NCBI RefSeq assembly: GCF_900129505.1 | Contig: NZ_LT670818.1 | Coordinates: 7,225,001-7,289,000, forward strand | Direction: 5' to 3' | Length of the DNA stretch: 64,000 bases | From: Bradyrhizobium erythrophlei | GTDB lineage: Bacteria; Pseudomonadota; Alphaproteobacteria; Rhizobiales; Xanthobacteraceae | Shown here: positions 62,790-64,000 of the stretch, piece after piece | Layout of the letters: each line of letters opens with the position of its first letter | Numbering within the stretch: position 1 is the first letter of the stretch | Position numbers and translations under genes: made by a program | The notes under the pieces: model-generated | What the model was told of the DNA's origin: nothing | Databases searched by the model: none | Seen by the model: only the letters and a program-made list of their open reading frames with translations

Positions 62790-63912
62790 GGGCCTTGCTT
62801 TCCGAATGATCGGCTAGTCCGAATGTAAGCGCCGCGCCGAGTGCAGCGCCGAGAACACCGCCAACTAATCCAGAGAAAAGCGTGGCGACGTTTTCAAAGT
62901 AGCCGCGCCGCCTCTCTTCCAACATCACGAGCAACTCTCGTATGTCCTCATCGGGCATTTGCGCTGCATCTCGCGTTCGTTCGAGCAGATGATATAAGGG
63001 ACCTGATCGCAGAATTGTTTCGTCTTCTTCGATCTCCAACGCGAGCTGGCCTTGGCTAACGCGATTCATTTTCTCGTTCAGCAGAGCTGTAAATACCTCG
63101 TCAACTCTGGCGCGATAGCCGCGCCAATGTTGAAACGTCGCCCAGCGCCCTGTTCGCTCGGGTGGTCGAAGTAGTTCGAGCGAACCGTCCGTCACAGCCC
63201 GTGCAAGCCGCTGAGCGTAATTCCTTCGCCTTATTACGGTGTAGAAAGCCCGACGAGTGCCGTGATTCTTCGCTACCAACTCAGCCAGCTGCGCGTTAGG
63301 TTTGATGGCGACAGTCGGAAAGTACAGCGTCCGGTAACCGCTTCCCGGTTTTGTTAGATCCTTAGGGGCTTCTATCGCGCCCCCCTGCGGTGATTGATCG
63401 AGAAAAATGTCCCCATGGAATGGGCTTGGGCCAAGAGACTGGAAGTCCACTTTCGTGTTGTCTCGGAGCTTTTCCTCAAGGTACTGCCGAACGATCATGG
63501 CCGCTGTCGAAGGAGAAAAGTCATTTACGTCGGCCTCGCCCCCGGCCACTGTGTAGTGAATGTGGGCAACCGGCATTGGGCGTTTACAAATGATCTTGAC
63601 GCAGAAGTTTTCAACCGCATCCAATCGAAAATCTAAGGGATTGTACTTCTGTTGAACGCGAACTGGCAGAAAGATATCGAACCCTATATAAAGAGAGTGA
63701 AACAACGGGAAAAACTTATTGTACTCGCTGTTCTCATCATCCCCGGGAATTGCAATAAAGTTTTCGTCAGCCTCTATCGTTAAATTCGAAAGGTTTTCGA
63801 CGCTTTTGGGCGCTCGCTTGATTTCGGCCACATGTGACGTCGGATCAAACGTTTTTTCGAGGTCTCTGTCTCGGCTTGCAAACCACCAACAGCTTATACC
63901 GACCGCCTCCAT
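62659..63912 (-). CDS. Hypothetical membrane-anchored protein
   Basis: The ATG at 63910-63912 follows CGGAGAGCAGAACT; a GTG at 63933 is also in frame. The 417-residue product starts EAVGISCWWFASRDRDLEKTF and has no domain I recognise. The middle (GSGYRTLYFPTVAIKPNAQLAELVAKNHGTRRAFYTVIRRRNYAQRL) is mixed alpha/beta. A coiled helical part (EDIRELLVMLEERRRGYFENVATL) precedes one membrane segment, FSGLVGGVLGAALGAALTFGLA (about residues 349-370). The last 45 residues overlap the racemase fragment in antisense and look foreign, so the original C-terminus has been replaced. Confidence 0.6.
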   Translation of the reverse strand: MEAVGISCWWFASRDRDLEKTFDPTSHVAEIKRAPKSVENLSNLTIEADENFIAIPGDDENSEYNKFFPLFHSLYIGFDIFLPVRVQQKYNPLDFRLDAVENFCVKIICKRPMPVAHIHYTVAGGEADVNDFSPSTAAMIVRQYLEEKLRDNTKVDFQSLGPSPFHGDIFLDQSPQGGAIEAPKDLTKPGSGYRTLYFPTVAIKPNAQLAELVAKNHGTRRAFYTVIRRRNYAQRLARAVTDGSLELLRPPERTGRWATFQHWRGYRARVDEVFTALLNEKMNRVSQGQLALEIEEDETILRSGPLYHLLERTRDAAQMPDEDIRELLVMLEERRRGYFENVATLFSGLVGGVLGAALGAALTFGLADHSESKALKKDRDRRARWCTRGCRSPRLYVRTSARPARTPASLPMFRSRQ

Positions 63913-64000
63913 AGTTCTGCTCTCCGTCCCCACGACGCCGGCTCATCCGACAGTTGAGCTCAGGTGTTTTTGATACTGCTGCTGCGAGCAATGTTCCGTT

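Noticed and set aside
1..64000. CRISPR array, rRNA operon, replication origin or prophage structural genes
   Set aside because: No regularly spaced direct repeats, rRNA sequence, origin-like iterons or phage structural genes were seen while reading both strands, although a computed repeat search was not possible.

Overview
The window looks like a Bradyrhizobium-type alphaproteobacterium. The composition is GC-rich. Catabolic operons with ABC importers are packed closely, with many LysR and MocR regulators. The window also holds a full BamA and a run of small orphan proteins that I recognise as typical of Bradyrhizobium; that last point is recognition from memory, not a search. Much of the window is accessory DNA: fragments of IS91, IS481, IS110 and IS21 elements, a truncated group II intron, three tyrosine-integrase remnants and the 3' end of a tRNA-Gly gene that looks like an attachment-site scar.

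Region by region. 1-13.4 kb is a two-arm catabolic cluster. One minus-strand operon encodes a DapA-superfamily lyase, a 2-hydroxychromene-2-carboxylate isomerase-like protein, a VOC protein, a RutD-like hydrolase, a flavin reductase and a GMC oxidoreductase (cut by the window edge). It is divergent from a MocR (GntR + aminotransferase) regulator whose start lies on a perfect sigma-54 consensus. The second arm encodes a RutA-like flavin monooxygenase, its flavin reductase and a complete Liv-type ABC importer. 13.7-17.4 kb is mobile debris around a PPOX-family flavoprotein gene. 17.4-20.8 kb holds a CrtC-like lipocalin protein and an FAD/NAD oxidoreductase divergent from a LysR gene. 21-25.2 kb holds an MFS transporter, an RraA-like aldolase and an aspartate dehydrogenase-like operon divergent from another LysR gene. 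25.3-27.6 kb holds a Tat-exported esterase and wrecked insertion sequences.

27.8-40 kb is a second large catabolic module: amidase, glutamine-synthetase-like ligase, class I glutamine amidotransferase, a five-gene sugar/polyamine-type ABC importer with two different ATPases, a divergent MocR regulator and a PPOX protein closely similar to the one at 15 kb. The enzyme set suggests catabolism of an amine or amide through a gamma-glutamyl intermediate. 40.4-45.5 kb holds a LysR gene next to a truncated SDR gene and a very large adenylate-cyclase/AAA/TPR regulator. 47.3-49.8 kb is a stand-alone BamA gene.

50-56.3 kb carries small proteins (an EF-hand protein, a truncated response regulator, several orphan genes and small membrane proteins) and a doubly broken sterol-desaturase gene. 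56.4-64 kb holds the intron fragment, an HxlR regulator with an FMN reductase, integrase and tRNA-Gly remnants, a gutted alpha/beta hydrolase, a hydantoinase lacking its N-terminus, a racemase-family scrap and a hypothetical membrane-anchored protein.

The two MocR-regulated import-and-degrade modules are the most biologically interesting content. Neither matches a complete textbook pathway.
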